DNA of 47,672 bases, taken from NCBI GenBank assembly GCA_015057405.1, contig SVEK01000023.1, forward strand, positions 1-47,672, written 5' to 3'. A program made the position numbers and the translations under genes. Positions 8,710 through 17,372 of the stretch are shown here, piece after piece; positions within the stretch are counted from its first letter, which is position 1; every line of letters starts with the position of its first letter. The stretch is from Lachnospiraceae bacterium (GTDB lineage: Bacteria > Bacillota > Clostridia > Lachnospirales > Lachnospiraceae). The notes under the pieces were generated by a model. It was not told the origin of the DNA, made no database searches, and saw only the letters and a program-made list of their open reading frames with translations.

Positions 8710-10657
8710 ATAATTCCTCCCTTTCTACAGTAACTTTATCAAGCAAACCACCTGATACAACTGCATAATTTCCATTCTGCATATATACTATCTTTTTAGA
8801 CGTTAACGCGCTGTTAACCATCGGATAGCTATATCTTCGGAGTGTTACAAAATCGTATTCAAAATAATCAGTATATTCATCCATCGATGTTCCGTAAGGT
8901 ACGATAAACTGACCCATGATATCTCTGATTACTTCACGTTCACCACGAATGTCGGCAATGTGTTTTTTCATCATTTGTATTTTATTGAAACTTAACGCGA
9001 GATTATATTTATCTCTGTCAATAATCGAGTAGGCTCTCATCAAATTACATATTCTGCTCAAATAAACAGAATAATCAACATTGGTGTTATCTACTCTTTC
9101 AACAAATGACTTCATAATGCTATTGTATTCTCTGAATTTAACTACAAGCCTATGTCTGAATATCAGCAGAATTATTATTACTGCTATAAATACACTACCT
9201 AAAAGCCCGGCATATATTGCAAGTGTCATAGGCTTCATTATTTCATCCGTTTTCAAACATGAAATGATATACGGCAAACCTCCCAAGGCAACAATAAATA
9301 ATATAACCACACTTAATAACAAGGTATTTAATGATGTCATTCTCTTGCTAATGTTATCACGAACTACCTCGTTGTGTTTTTCCATTAATTCAAATTGTTC
9401 ATCAACATCATATATGCTCTCCGGCTGATTTTCCATCAGCATTATTTCATTCCTCTGTGCATATTCAATGATATCTTCCTGCTGAAATTCTTCCAGCAAT
9501 TTTTCACATTTTGAATCTGCCACACACTTTTCACTAACAGTTCCGGTAGCTCTCTTTAACATTCGTCTTGATGCTTTCAGAATACGTTGAACTGCGTCAT
9601 AGGATTTCTCAAATGCTTCAGTCCAGTATCCTGACTCACTACGCGGCTTATCAGTAGTTATTCCCGGAACTTTATCATCTACATAACAATCCGATTCACT
9701 AATACTGTATGCGCGATCTTTCAGTACGTCTATTCTTTCATCAAACAGTCTGTCCGTTTCATCTTCAGTCATATACTGTGGCGGAATTAACTCTAACTGC
9801 TTGATTTCATTCAATATAAATTGCTCGGTATTATCAAGTTTTTTATCGTAACCGGATATGATATATTGTACATTATGTCTGCTAAACTCACTGGACAACT
9901 TATATATCCTGTTCGGGGACAAACATCCTCTTGGTGTTGTATTATTGGCAACCGTAAGAATCGTCATAAGGAATCTAAAATAATCCCATTTATATTCAAC
10001 ATTCTTTTTGTCTAACATGTCAAATACCAGATATCTCATATTGTCAAAATACATATTATATTCATAAAACCTTGAATATGATAATTCATGATGTTCACCC
10101 CAAACATCATCAACTTTTCTCTTCTCATTATCACAAGTTCTTCTGGCTATACACAATAGCTCACTCGGATACACAAAAGTTAAATCATCTTCGCTTATCA
10201 GACCATTCCAAAGTTCAAGTTTTTTGTTAATCTCTGTTTGATATCTCTGTAGCTGTACAGGCGCTTCCTCGTCATACTCCGCTGTTACAACCGGTTTCGG
10301 GCAGAGCCTGGCCGTTAACTTAACCAAAGGATTGTCCATCGCTTTTTCATATAACATTAAAGTTTGTTTATGACGCTCTGCGTCATCGGTTACCCCTTTA
10401 ATTACCGGATAGTAATCCACATAATCAAAGGGATTATCTCTGGTTAACAACGACTCATCGCATATAACTACTGCTCTCCACTGTTCCTTTTTATATACCA
10501 AATTCTGCAACTGCGGAACTGCCGAATTAAAATTATTTTTTTCTGCATGCCACTCACAGAAAGCTACCTGAGTTTTATCGTACATATAACCCAAAAGCTT
10601 ATCATTGTCACTGATATCTTTAAGTAACTGCTTTTCAGCTATTACAACTGTAAACAC
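8702..10657 (-). CDS. Unknown two-helix membrane protein of the tubulin-like operon
   Basis: Not recognised. With the preferred GTG start it has 651 residues. A long cytosolic N-terminal part (about 445 residues, mixed alpha/beta at first, then acidic and helical) is followed by two membrane helices (near LLLSVVILFIVALGGLPYI and LLGSVFIAVIIILLIF) and a ~140-residue cytosolic C-terminal domain. The GTG at 10657 is chosen because a perfect GGAGGTG lies 5 bases upstream. The ATG eight codons earlier (10681) has no good ribosome site. The gene starts just after the tubulin-like gene and overlaps the next gene by 8 bases, so translation is probably coupled. Its place between a tubulin-like GTPase and a membrane peptidase suggests an adaptor between filament and membrane, which is inference only. 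Confidence 0.75.
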   Translation of the reverse strand: MFTVVIAEKQLLKDISDNDKLLGYMYDKTQVAFCEWHAEKNNFNSAVPQLQNLVYKKEQWRAVVICDESLLTRDNPFDYVDYYPVIKGVTDDAERHKQTLMLYEKAMDNPLVKLTARLCPKPVVTAEYDEEAPVQLQRYQTEINKKLELWNGLISEDDLTFVYPSELLCIARRTCDNEKRKVDDVWGEHHELSYSRFYEYNMYFDNMRYLVFDMLDKKNVEYKWDYFRFLMTILTVANNTTPRGCLSPNRIYKLSSEFSRHNVQYIISGYDKKLDNTEQFILNEIKQLELIPPQYMTEDETDRLFDERIDVLKDRAYSISESDCYVDDKVPGITTDKPRSESGYWTEAFEKSYDAVQRILKASRRMLKRATGTVSEKCVADSKCEKLLEEFQQEDIIEYAQRNEIMLMENQPESIYDVDEQFELMEKHNEVVRDNISKRMTSLNTLLLSVVILFIVALGGLPYIISCLKTDEIMKPMTLAIYAGLLGSVFIAVIIILLIFRHRLVVKFREYNSIMKSFVERVDNTNVDYSVYLSRICNLMRAYSIIDRDKYNLALSFNKIQMMKKHIADIRGEREVIRDIMGQFIVPYGTSMDEYTDYFEYDFVTLRRYSYPMVNSALTSKKIVYMQNGNYAVVSGGLLDKVTVEREELYD

Positions 10658-10693
10658 TCTTTCACCTCCATTCAATTTCATTTGAGGACTTCA

Positions 10694-13600
10694 TTATTTT
10701 CCTAAAAGTGTTTCCATCTCGTCTATAATAGCTACTGCATCTTTGAGCTGAGATTCTTCTAAAATGTACTTTCTAACCTTTCTGAATACAATGTCCATAA
10801 TATCATTATTAGCTATATCAATACCCCTGCTAACACTGGTATACTTCTTGTAATTTTCAACCAACAATTCAAACTGAGACTTCAATTCTTTACCCATCAT
10901 TGTTTTAATACTTGACTCAAGTTCATGACTTGTTATCTCATCCAGGAATATGTTGATTACTGCATCAATCATTGTCACAATTTCATCATGTGAACGCAAT
11001 GAGCTAGGAAGAGAATTATAGTACACGAACGGAACTTCAAATAAACTAATAGGAGTCTTGTCATCGCCGTGGAAGCATTCAATAGCTAATTTGTTAAGGC
11101 CTAACTTGAATGACGAATTCTCATAGTTAGTGTTCTTTTCTTTGTCATGCTCTACATATTTATTCTTAACATCTTCAAGTTCTGACACAACCATCGGATT
11201 AATATATAACGCATCCAGTACTTCATAGAACTCATCACAAACAGAACCATTCTGTGTAATAAGTTCGGTTTCAGTGCAGTCATCATCAATATACACGTAC
11301 TTCTTACCACTGCCTTCTTCGTTGGAAATCGGCTTGTATTTGAAACATTTGTATATGAAACCATACATCATTGTCTGGTGTACACGCATAATACATGCTC
11401 TATTGTAGTCCATATCAAGTTCCGGCATTTTTGCTATAGAATCCCATCTCTTATCAATATGGGTTGAAATCTTCAATTCCTTCATGGAATCCGGGCTAAT
11501 TGTCTTTGAATAGTCAACATATGCCTTATGATAAAGACCGGCAGGAATAACTCTGACTTCCTCTTTCTTCTCACAACAGAACTTGTCTATCCTATCCGGT
11601 GTAAGGTTGTATAATGCTGTAAAGAAATGTATCTCATATGAAGATATCGTATCAGTTGCAACCCTGCCATCAAGAATCTTATCTATTCTGTATCCTTTCA
11701 TATTGTCAAGAGACTTGTTATATGCACATAAAGGAATCTCTCTCTTTTCTGAAAATGCTACCGGCTGTATACCCGGTGCAGCAAGTCTTCTTCCTCTGCT
11801 TATTACCTCATTGATATGTTCCAAATCATCTTCTGCTGTTACATTATCTACTATCTTCTCATCAGTTTCACCCATCATCTCACGTAATTTAATTCTTCTG
11901 ATAAGACGATTTTCTCTTGCAATCGCTTCAATGATATTCATATCAAGACCTTCTGCATTAGCGCGTACATCTTCCTTGAAATATTTAAGAAGAATCGTAT
12001 CAAACAAATCAATAAATCCGTTTTCTTCAATAACATCCAAGTGCTTTGTCTCTTCTTCAAACCTTACATTTGCCTTAATGGCATCAAACAATTTACCACA
12101 AAGTTCAGAATCCAGCATATTCTCCGTATCAATTCTTGTAGTGGTTCTTTCAAGCTCTTCAAGTATGTCTGCCCTTGAACAAATATTTACATCAGAATCG
12201 CCTTTTCTGTACTTAAGGTCTTCTACTAAGTCTTCTCTTCTCTTCTCCAACAAAACAACTTTGCTCGAGAATGAATTATAAAACTTCTCAAACTGTGCAT
12301 TAACCATTTTGATATATGACAAACCGGAACGAATTGTCTGATAACTTACAATATTCGTTTCCAATTCCGTAAGAATCTCATGCATCTTCATAAATGCAGT
12401 ATTCAGAACATCATAATATTCATCGTCTTTCTTAGAAATGGTTTTTGCAATAGCACCTTGCTTACTGTACTCTTCATCCTCTTCTATAAACTTGTCAATG
12501 TTACAATACCTTTCGTTATTAGCTTCAAATACGGTCTTAGATGCATCCGGTGTAACACTGTATCTTGCAAGATCTTCTCTTAGGCTTGTTACTTCTCCTT
12601 CGTAGAATTCAATCTTCTCTGCAAAGCATTTCTCCAATTCATACAATACAAAACGCATAGCATTCGGATGCATAATTGACTTGTCAGAACATTTTAACAA
12701 CGCTTCAATCATGTAAGATTCAAAATCCAACGCCGTCTTCTGCTCATTCTTAAACAATAAATCAGCATCGTTGCCAGCTTTCTTTTCTATATAACTTAGC
12801 AATCTTTCTACATCTCTCAATTTCTTAAGATTATCTTCTGCAGTTCCTCTTTTTCCGTCATCATTATAATCAATCGCATACCGAAGGTCCTCTATCTCTT
12901 CATTAGCCACAGAAACTTTTGGATCATTTATAACACATTTATTAAACATATGCTCCATCAGATTGTCCACATAACTTGGAATCTTAGTTGCTACAACATC
13001 ATTAAGCTTATACATATCAACCAACGATTTGCTAAACTTATCTGTCGAACCAAGCATAGTTGCTGTGTAAACATCTCTTCTTTTTGGCCATTCCGATTCA
13101 GGAAGTCCATCATTCTTCGCCTTTCTGCGAGCAACATCATAAGCCTTATCGTAACGAGACCATTTAGATGCTTCTTCCGAGCCGCCAATACTGTCAATTG
13201 CCCATCCGTATGCCACATAGTCAGCAATTGTTTCGTATGGATATACTATGGTTGATGCTCCTATACCACCAAAACGGTTACGCGCAAAGTTACCCGGACT
13301 GCAGAATTCTCTTATTATATTATCCTCTATTGAAATTGCGTCTCTTTGCATCGGTCCAATGTTCTGTTCATATAATGCTTTTGCTGCCTGCTCAATATAC
13401 TGTGCTTTACTATTAAGCGTATTATCCTCTGTATTCTGACCATCTAAAAGAAAACAGAAATCACATGGCAGACAATCAAGCCTCAATAACTCATTGGTGC
13501 CCGGCTCCGTGAATTCCATACAAAGATCTTTATAACGATTAAGAGAAGGATCTGTATCAAATATTCCCGTTCCCTTCATCATAAATGCATTCATTTCTTT

Positions 13601-14254
13601 AATTGTTGCATACGCATTTCTTCTTTGATTCTCTTTTTCCGTATTAGATTTAATTTCATTATCTAATGTTTCCGGAAGAAGAAGCATAGATCTTATAATC
13701 AATCCGGTATTAGGATATTTTGACACTATATAATTACGTATATACATGGAAAGCGGCAGTACAATACCGGAACCGGTACCACCTGAAGCAGAAGACACGA
13801 TGGTAACTCTTAATGCCTGCTGTAACGGCTCTCCGTCTTTTCTAAACAAATCGTCAATTGCTCTTATAAGTTCATTAATATTTCCGTTCTTTATTGTTGC
13901 ATTAAGAGCAAGTCTTGAAATTGCACGTACCTGACCGGCTCCTTCTGATACAGTTTTGTTAAACAATACATTATTCTTTGGGAACCAGTATGTCATAGCA
14001 TCTTTATCATGTCCAAGATAATCCCCAACAGTCTGTGAACTTGATGTCTGTACATAATACAGCTTTGCCTTTGAATTTAATACATCCCTTAAATCATTAA
14101 CATTAGTATCCAGACATACAAAATTAACATTGTCCGTTTCTCCCGGTCTGCACATCTCAGCTACTTTGGTTACTATCTGGCTACCAATTCCGCCTACTCC
14201 CACAAATAAAGTCCTTGCCTTAACCTCGTTTGACTTAATAAACTCTTTTCTCAT
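10694..14254 (-). CDS. Large tubulin/FtsZ-like GTPase (Tubulin_2-like family)
   Basis: 1186 residues, about three times the length of FtsZ. The N-terminal GTPase domain has the glycine-rich loop VGVGGIGSQIV (18-28), the FtsZ-like GAGQVR (105-110) and the tubulin signature SASGGTGSG (155-163) that contacts nucleotide phosphates. The remaining ~750 residues are mostly helical with coiled-coil stretches and match nothing I recognise. Related long FtsZ-like proteins have been described in bacterial operons with vWA genes and proposed to act in membrane remodelling. The same arrangement is seen here, with a vWA gene 29 bases upstream. AGGAGG lies 6 bases before the ATG. It is not the cell-division FtsZ, since it has no FtsZ-type short C-terminal tail and sits outside a division cluster. 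Filament formation is inferred from the family. Confidence 0.85.
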   Translation of the reverse strand: MRKEFIKSNEVKARTLFVGVGGIGSQIVTKVAEMCRPGETDNVNFVCLDTNVNDLRDVLNSKAKLYYVQTSSSQTVGDYLGHDKDAMTYWFPKNNVLFNKTVSEGAGQVRAISRLALNATIKNGNINELIRAIDDLFRKDGEPLQQALRVTIVSSASGGTGSGIVLPLSMYIRNYIVSKYPNTGLIIRSMLLLPETLDNEIKSNTEKENQRRNAYATIKEMNAFMMKGTGIFDTDPSLNRYKDLCMEFTEPGTNELLRLDCLPCDFCFLLDGQNTEDNTLNSKAQYIEQAAKALYEQNIGPMQRDAISIEDNIIREFCSPGNFARNRFGGIGASTIVYPYETIADYVAYGWAIDSIGGSEEASKWSRYDKAYDVARRKAKNDGLPESEWPKRRDVYTATMLGSTDKFSKSLVDMYKLNDVVATKIPSYVDNLMEHMFNKCVINDPKVSVANEEIEDLRYAIDYNDDGKRGTAEDNLKKLRDVERLLSYIEKKAGNDADLLFKNEQKTALDFESYMIEALLKCSDKSIMHPNAMRFVLYELEKCFAEKIEFYEGEVTSLREDLARYSVTPDASKTVFEANNERYCNIDKFIEEDEEYSKQGAIAKTISKKDDEYYDVLNTAFMKMHEILTELETNIVSYQTIRSGLSYIKMVNAQFEKFYNSFSSKVVLLEKRREDLVEDLKYRKGDSDVNICSRADILEELERTTTRIDTENMLDSELCGKLFDAIKANVRFEEETKHLDVIEENGFIDLFDTILLKYFKEDVRANAEGLDMNIIEAIARENRLIRRIKLREMMGETDEKIVDNVTAEDDLEHINEVISRGRRLAAPGIQPVAFSEKREIPLCAYNKSLDNMKGYRIDKILDGRVATDTISSYEIHFFTALYNLTPDRIDKFCCEKKEEVRVIPAGLYHKAYVDYSKTISPDSMKELKISTHIDKRWDSIAKMPELDMDYNRACIMRVHQTMMYGFIYKCFKYKPISNEEGSGKKYVYIDDDCTETELITQNGSVCDEFYEVLDALYINPMVVSELEDVKNKYVEHDKEKNTNYENSSFKLGLNKLAIECFHGDDKTPISLFEVPFVYYNSLPSSLRSHDEIVTMIDAVINIFLDEITSHELESSIKTMMGKELKSQFELLVENYKKYTSVSRGIDIANNDIMDIVFRKVRKYILEESQLKDAVAIIDEMETLLGK

Positions 14255-14283
14255 AAGTTACCTCCTCTTGTAAATTAATAATT

Positions 14284-16803
14284 TTATCTAAAGATTAATT
14301 CTCCTTCAATCCTAACGGTTTTCCTTACTCCCCCATCTAACGCCGTTGTTTTAAATGCTACCCTGGTTCCATTTTTTACATCACCCGACAAGTAAATCAT
14401 CGGCTCTTTTCTAAGCTTTTTCTCGTATATACACGATCCGCAACTTACTGATATACTCGGTGCATCCGTGGCATTTGCCGCAACAACCGAAATATCTTTA
14501 ATTTTCACCTTCCTTTTCTTTGATTTAACATAACGTCTGCTTGCCGGTTCCATCGAGAATTCTATAGAAATACTTCCGATATCAGGATGTAATGATGATC
14601 TTCCGTTTATTTTTAGTTTCTTCCTCTTTCCCTTTTTCATATAACGAGACTTTGCCTTCAAAAACACGATAGAAGTATTTCCTTTGGGTTTGTCTGGGCG
14701 AAAAACAATAGTACGTGGCATTACTTTCCTTGTCATGTATATCAAAATAATTAGTAGAATCAACGCTATTATAAATAATCTGATAAGCATTGGTACCCAA
14801 TCCGGATACGGTCGATAAGCTACTTTTTTTGAATCATCTGCCTTAAGTTCATAACCGGTTTCATCAATTAAAGAAGCTGTGACATTAATCTTATATTTAC
14901 CTGACTTTATCTTATCCCCATTTTTTACTATAAGATTAAAGGATGAATCATCTGCAACCGGTTCAGGAGAAAATTCCAAACCTTCTGCATCTACAGTTAA
15001 CTTAACCCCAGCCAATTGTTCGCCGGTTAATTCTTTCCCGTCCATTAAAACTTTAACATTAAGTGGTTCTTTTTCATCTATCTTAGAAATCTGGTAAAAA
15101 CTATCTCCTTTTACAAACTCCACATCAAGAGAATGCACCTCTCCCTGTACGGCAAATTGGGTTGCTCCCTTAGTGGACATGGTTTTGTCGTGTTCATCGG
15201 TATATGATGCTTTTATGGCTAACTTATAATCACCTTTTTCAGTCTCATAAATCTCACCACGGTTCTTTAGTTTTACATATATTCCTGAATCTTCTTTAAT
15301 AACTTCACAATCAAGATTTCCGCCTTTTAAGGTAGCATCAACAGAAACTCTGTCAAGCTGTTCGCCTGCAAGAGGTTGTCCGTCATACACAAAATCCAAC
15401 TTATAAACACCCTCTTCTTCAAGGGTAGCCAATTCATATACTTCTTTTCCTCCGGACACCTGCATTACTAATTCCCCGACAGGCCAATCTACTATAGAAA
15501 GACCTCCCGCAGGCCATCCAAGTTCCTCTCCGGTTTTCTTAATCTTATAATCACCCAGATAGATTACCTGGGCACTAACATCAATTGTATCCCCTGCATT
15601 AAGCTCCACACTTATTTTTCCGTTGTTGTCGCTGTTTTCTGCCTTAGCAGTTCCGTTAACATTATATATTATCTCGAAGTCTCTTCTCCCAAGAAGTGAT
15701 GATTCGGTAAATGCACCGCTACTATCAACAATACCGTATTCGATACAATATTTTCCCGGATGCATGTCCGAACCGGCCGTTATAGGAACGCCTGCCTCGT
15801 CAGTAAGTCTCACTGTCAAATCAACATTCGGTTCATAATATACCCCAACGTCTGTCGCATTACCGCTATATTTAAGCTTATATTTTCCTTTTTCGAGATT
15901 AGAATATATAGCTATGACACCACTAAGATTTTTATCTATCTTAAAGTTAGGTGCACTGCTTCCTTTTTCACTATACTTCGGCGAATATGTATAATCAGGT
16001 TTCCCGATAGAATTGCCGTCAGCATCCGTAACTTTTATATCAGATATTCCTTTTCCCTGTACAAAAATAATCAACTTGCTCATTCCGACATCAAAGGACA
16101 TTCCGTTTTTCGTACTGTCAAGTTCATCTCGGCCAAATATCATATTTGACATTTTAGTCAAAGACTTTAATATCTTATCCGAGGTACTTGCTTTCTCGTA
16201 ATAATACTTATATTTACTTTTTTTCACTTCCGGAATAACAGGATTAGAACCTATCCCCAGGTACATAATATTAAGATCTTTAGCGTATTTAGATAACATC
16301 TCAGATAATTTTTTTTCAGAATCTGATTTAGACATCTTTTTTTTGTTTTTGTAGAATTCTGCGCCGTCCGTAAGAACTATGAGCCATTTTTCATCTGCTT
16401 TTTGGTTTTTGATACCCTTGTATGCCTCTGTTACGGTTTCGATATGAGTATCACCCTTAGCTTCAACAGAAAAGAACTGTCTGATAACGGATGTATCGGA
16501 GCCACCTTCTAACACCAATGGCTTATTCATGGTGTACTCTGTTTTCTTGACCCTCATCTTATTCATCGGAAACACTCTGAGGGTATCTCCGTCATTAAGC
16601 ATTGATGCAAAAACCTCAACTGCATACGTTGCACGACACCATGCATCATCATTAATATACATTGAACCGGAGTTGTCAAACACAATAGAAATTTCACGTT
16701 TGACACTCTTTTTCTCAGCAGCACGACCTACATTTCCTAATACCATCATGCCACATAAAATGCACAACAAAAACACCCCAACCCTAGATAACGCTTTTTT
16801 CAT
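14284..16803 (-). CDS. Secreted vWA-domain protein with C-terminal membrane anchor
   Basis: 839 residues, first gene of the five-gene operon. A signal peptide (to about residue 30, ending GRAA) precedes a von Willebrand A domain with an intact metal site: DNSGS near 41, a downstream Thr in the SDTS/GDTH region, and Asp in VLTDGAEF. Several extracellular Ig-like beta repeats follow (about 230-660). One membrane helix (about 668-690; LFIIALILLIILIYM) and a ~150-residue basic cytoplasmic tail end the protein. The start was moved 12 codons downstream of the longest frame because GGGAGG lies 8 bases before this ATG and the signal peptide begins here. vWA domains bind protein ligands through a divalent metal. 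The topology could link an outside ligand to the tubulin-like GTPase inside, which is inference. Confidence 0.85.
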   Translation of the reverse strand: MKKALSRVGVFLLCILCGMMVLGNVGRAAEKKSVKREISIVFDNSGSMYINDDAWCRATYAVEVFASMLNDGDTLRVFPMNKMRVKKTEYTMNKPLVLEGGSDTSVIRQFFSVEAKGDTHIETVTEAYKGIKNQKADEKWLIVLTDGAEFYKNKKKMSKSDSEKKLSEMLSKYAKDLNIMYLGIGSNPVIPEVKKSKYKYYYEKASTSDKILKSLTKMSNMIFGRDELDSTKNGMSFDVGMSKLIIFVQGKGISDIKVTDADGNSIGKPDYTYSPKYSEKGSSAPNFKIDKNLSGVIAIYSNLEKGKYKLKYSGNATDVGVYYEPNVDLTVRLTDEAGVPITAGSDMHPGKYCIEYGIVDSSGAFTESSLLGRRDFEIIYNVNGTAKAENSDNNGKISVELNAGDTIDVSAQVIYLGDYKIKKTGEELGWPAGGLSIVDWPVGELVMQVSGGKEVYELATLEEEGVYKLDFVYDGQPLAGEQLDRVSVDATLKGGNLDCEVIKEDSGIYVKLKNRGEIYETEKGDYKLAIKASYTDEHDKTMSTKGATQFAVQGEVHSLDVEFVKGDSFYQISKIDEKEPLNVKVLMDGKELTGEQLAGVKLTVDAEGLEFSPEPVADDSSFNLIVKNGDKIKSGKYKINVTASLIDETGYELKADDSKKVAYRPYPDWVPMLIRLFIIALILLIILIYMTRKVMPRTIVFRPDKPKGNTSIVFLKAKSRYMKKGKRKKLKINGRSSLHPDIGSISIEFSMEPASRRYVKSKKRKVKIKDISVVAANATDAPSISVSCGSCIYEKKLRKEPMIYLSGDVKNGTRVAFKTTALDGGVRKTVRIEGELIFR

Positions 16804-16863
16804 TGGTACATCCTCCCAAGTTAATAACTTATACCCCAAAATACTATCGTTTACCTACGCAAT

Positions 16864-16892
16864 AATATACCATAATTTAATTATTTGTTCAA
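16864..16892 (-). promoter_or_regulatory. Sigma-A promoter of the five-gene operon
   Basis: On the minus strand, TTGAAC (16887-16892) and TATATT (16864-16869) are separated by exactly 17 bases. The inferred start near 16857 gives a leader of about 55 bases before the vWA gene. No other clear promoter was seen between the operon genes. Confidence 0.75.
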
Positions 16893-17167
16893 GTATTAAT
16901 AAGATTCCCATCATGTTTATAACGGCATTATTAAACATTTCAAATTTCGATTAAAAAACTTAGTAAGGACTACCATCCCCCAACTCAATTATTAAATCAC
17001 TTTGCTAACTATATAAATCTTTTAGCAAACCCCATTTGAAATTGTACCAACTAATGCAGCTTTTAAGCAATTAATAACGAGTAAAAAAACCGTCAACCCA
17101 ACCGGCAACATTTCTTATAAAAAGACAACTGCATGACACCACTCATCCGGCAGTACTCCGAAATCGA
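16893..17167. other. AT-rich intergenic region between divergent promoters
   Basis: Stretch between the minus-strand operon promoter and the receptor-gene promoter. It has no convincing open reading frame with a ribosome site and no strong hairpin. Confidence 0.5.
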
Positions 17168-17205
17168 TTATTTAGGCAAAACTAAACCTGTTATTTCGGC
17201 AAAAC
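17168..17205 (+). promoter_or_regulatory. Direct repeat upstream of the receptor promoter
   Basis: Two 15-base copies, TTATTTAGGCAAAAC (17168-17182) and TTATTTCGGCAAAAC (17191-17205), differ at one base and start 23 bases apart. They end two bases before the -35 box. Position and phasing suit an activator binding site. The regulator is unknown. Confidence 0.5.
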
Positions 17206-17207
17206 GC

Positions 17208-17236
17208 TTGACTAATTCTTATAATTGAACTATAAT
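17208..17236 (+). promoter_or_regulatory. Sigma-A promoter of the chemotaxis receptor
   Basis: TTGACT (17208-17213), a 17-base spacer and a perfect TATAAT (17231-17236). This gives a leader of about 130 bases before the receptor ATG. Confidence 0.85.
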
Positions 17237-17249
17237 GAATTCACGTTCG

Positions 17250-17263
17250 AGAACATTCGTTTC
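17250..17263 (+). promoter_or_regulatory. LexA-like box in the receptor leader
   Basis: AGAACATTCGTTTC matches 12 of 14 positions of the Firmicutes LexA consensus CGAACRNRYGTTYC. It sits just downstream of the expected transcription start, where a repressor could block. A chance match in AT-rich DNA is possible, and SOS control of a chemoreceptor would be unusual. Confidence 0.25.
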
Positions 17264-17372
17264 TAAACGACAATTCTTTAACAAGAACACAAACGCAATA
17301 ATACTATATAATACCTAATACATACAGTTATCGAAGTTGACTGCCGACAACAAAACGATTGGAGGAAACAAT

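Noticed and set aside
11583-12281. 232-codon plus-strand frame within the tubulin-like gene
   Set aside because: Ser/Leu-rich antisense of a well supported coding region without a ribosome site.
17250-17263. Firm SOS regulation of the chemoreceptor
   Set aside because: Only one imperfect LexA-like site; kept as a weak feature, not as a claim.
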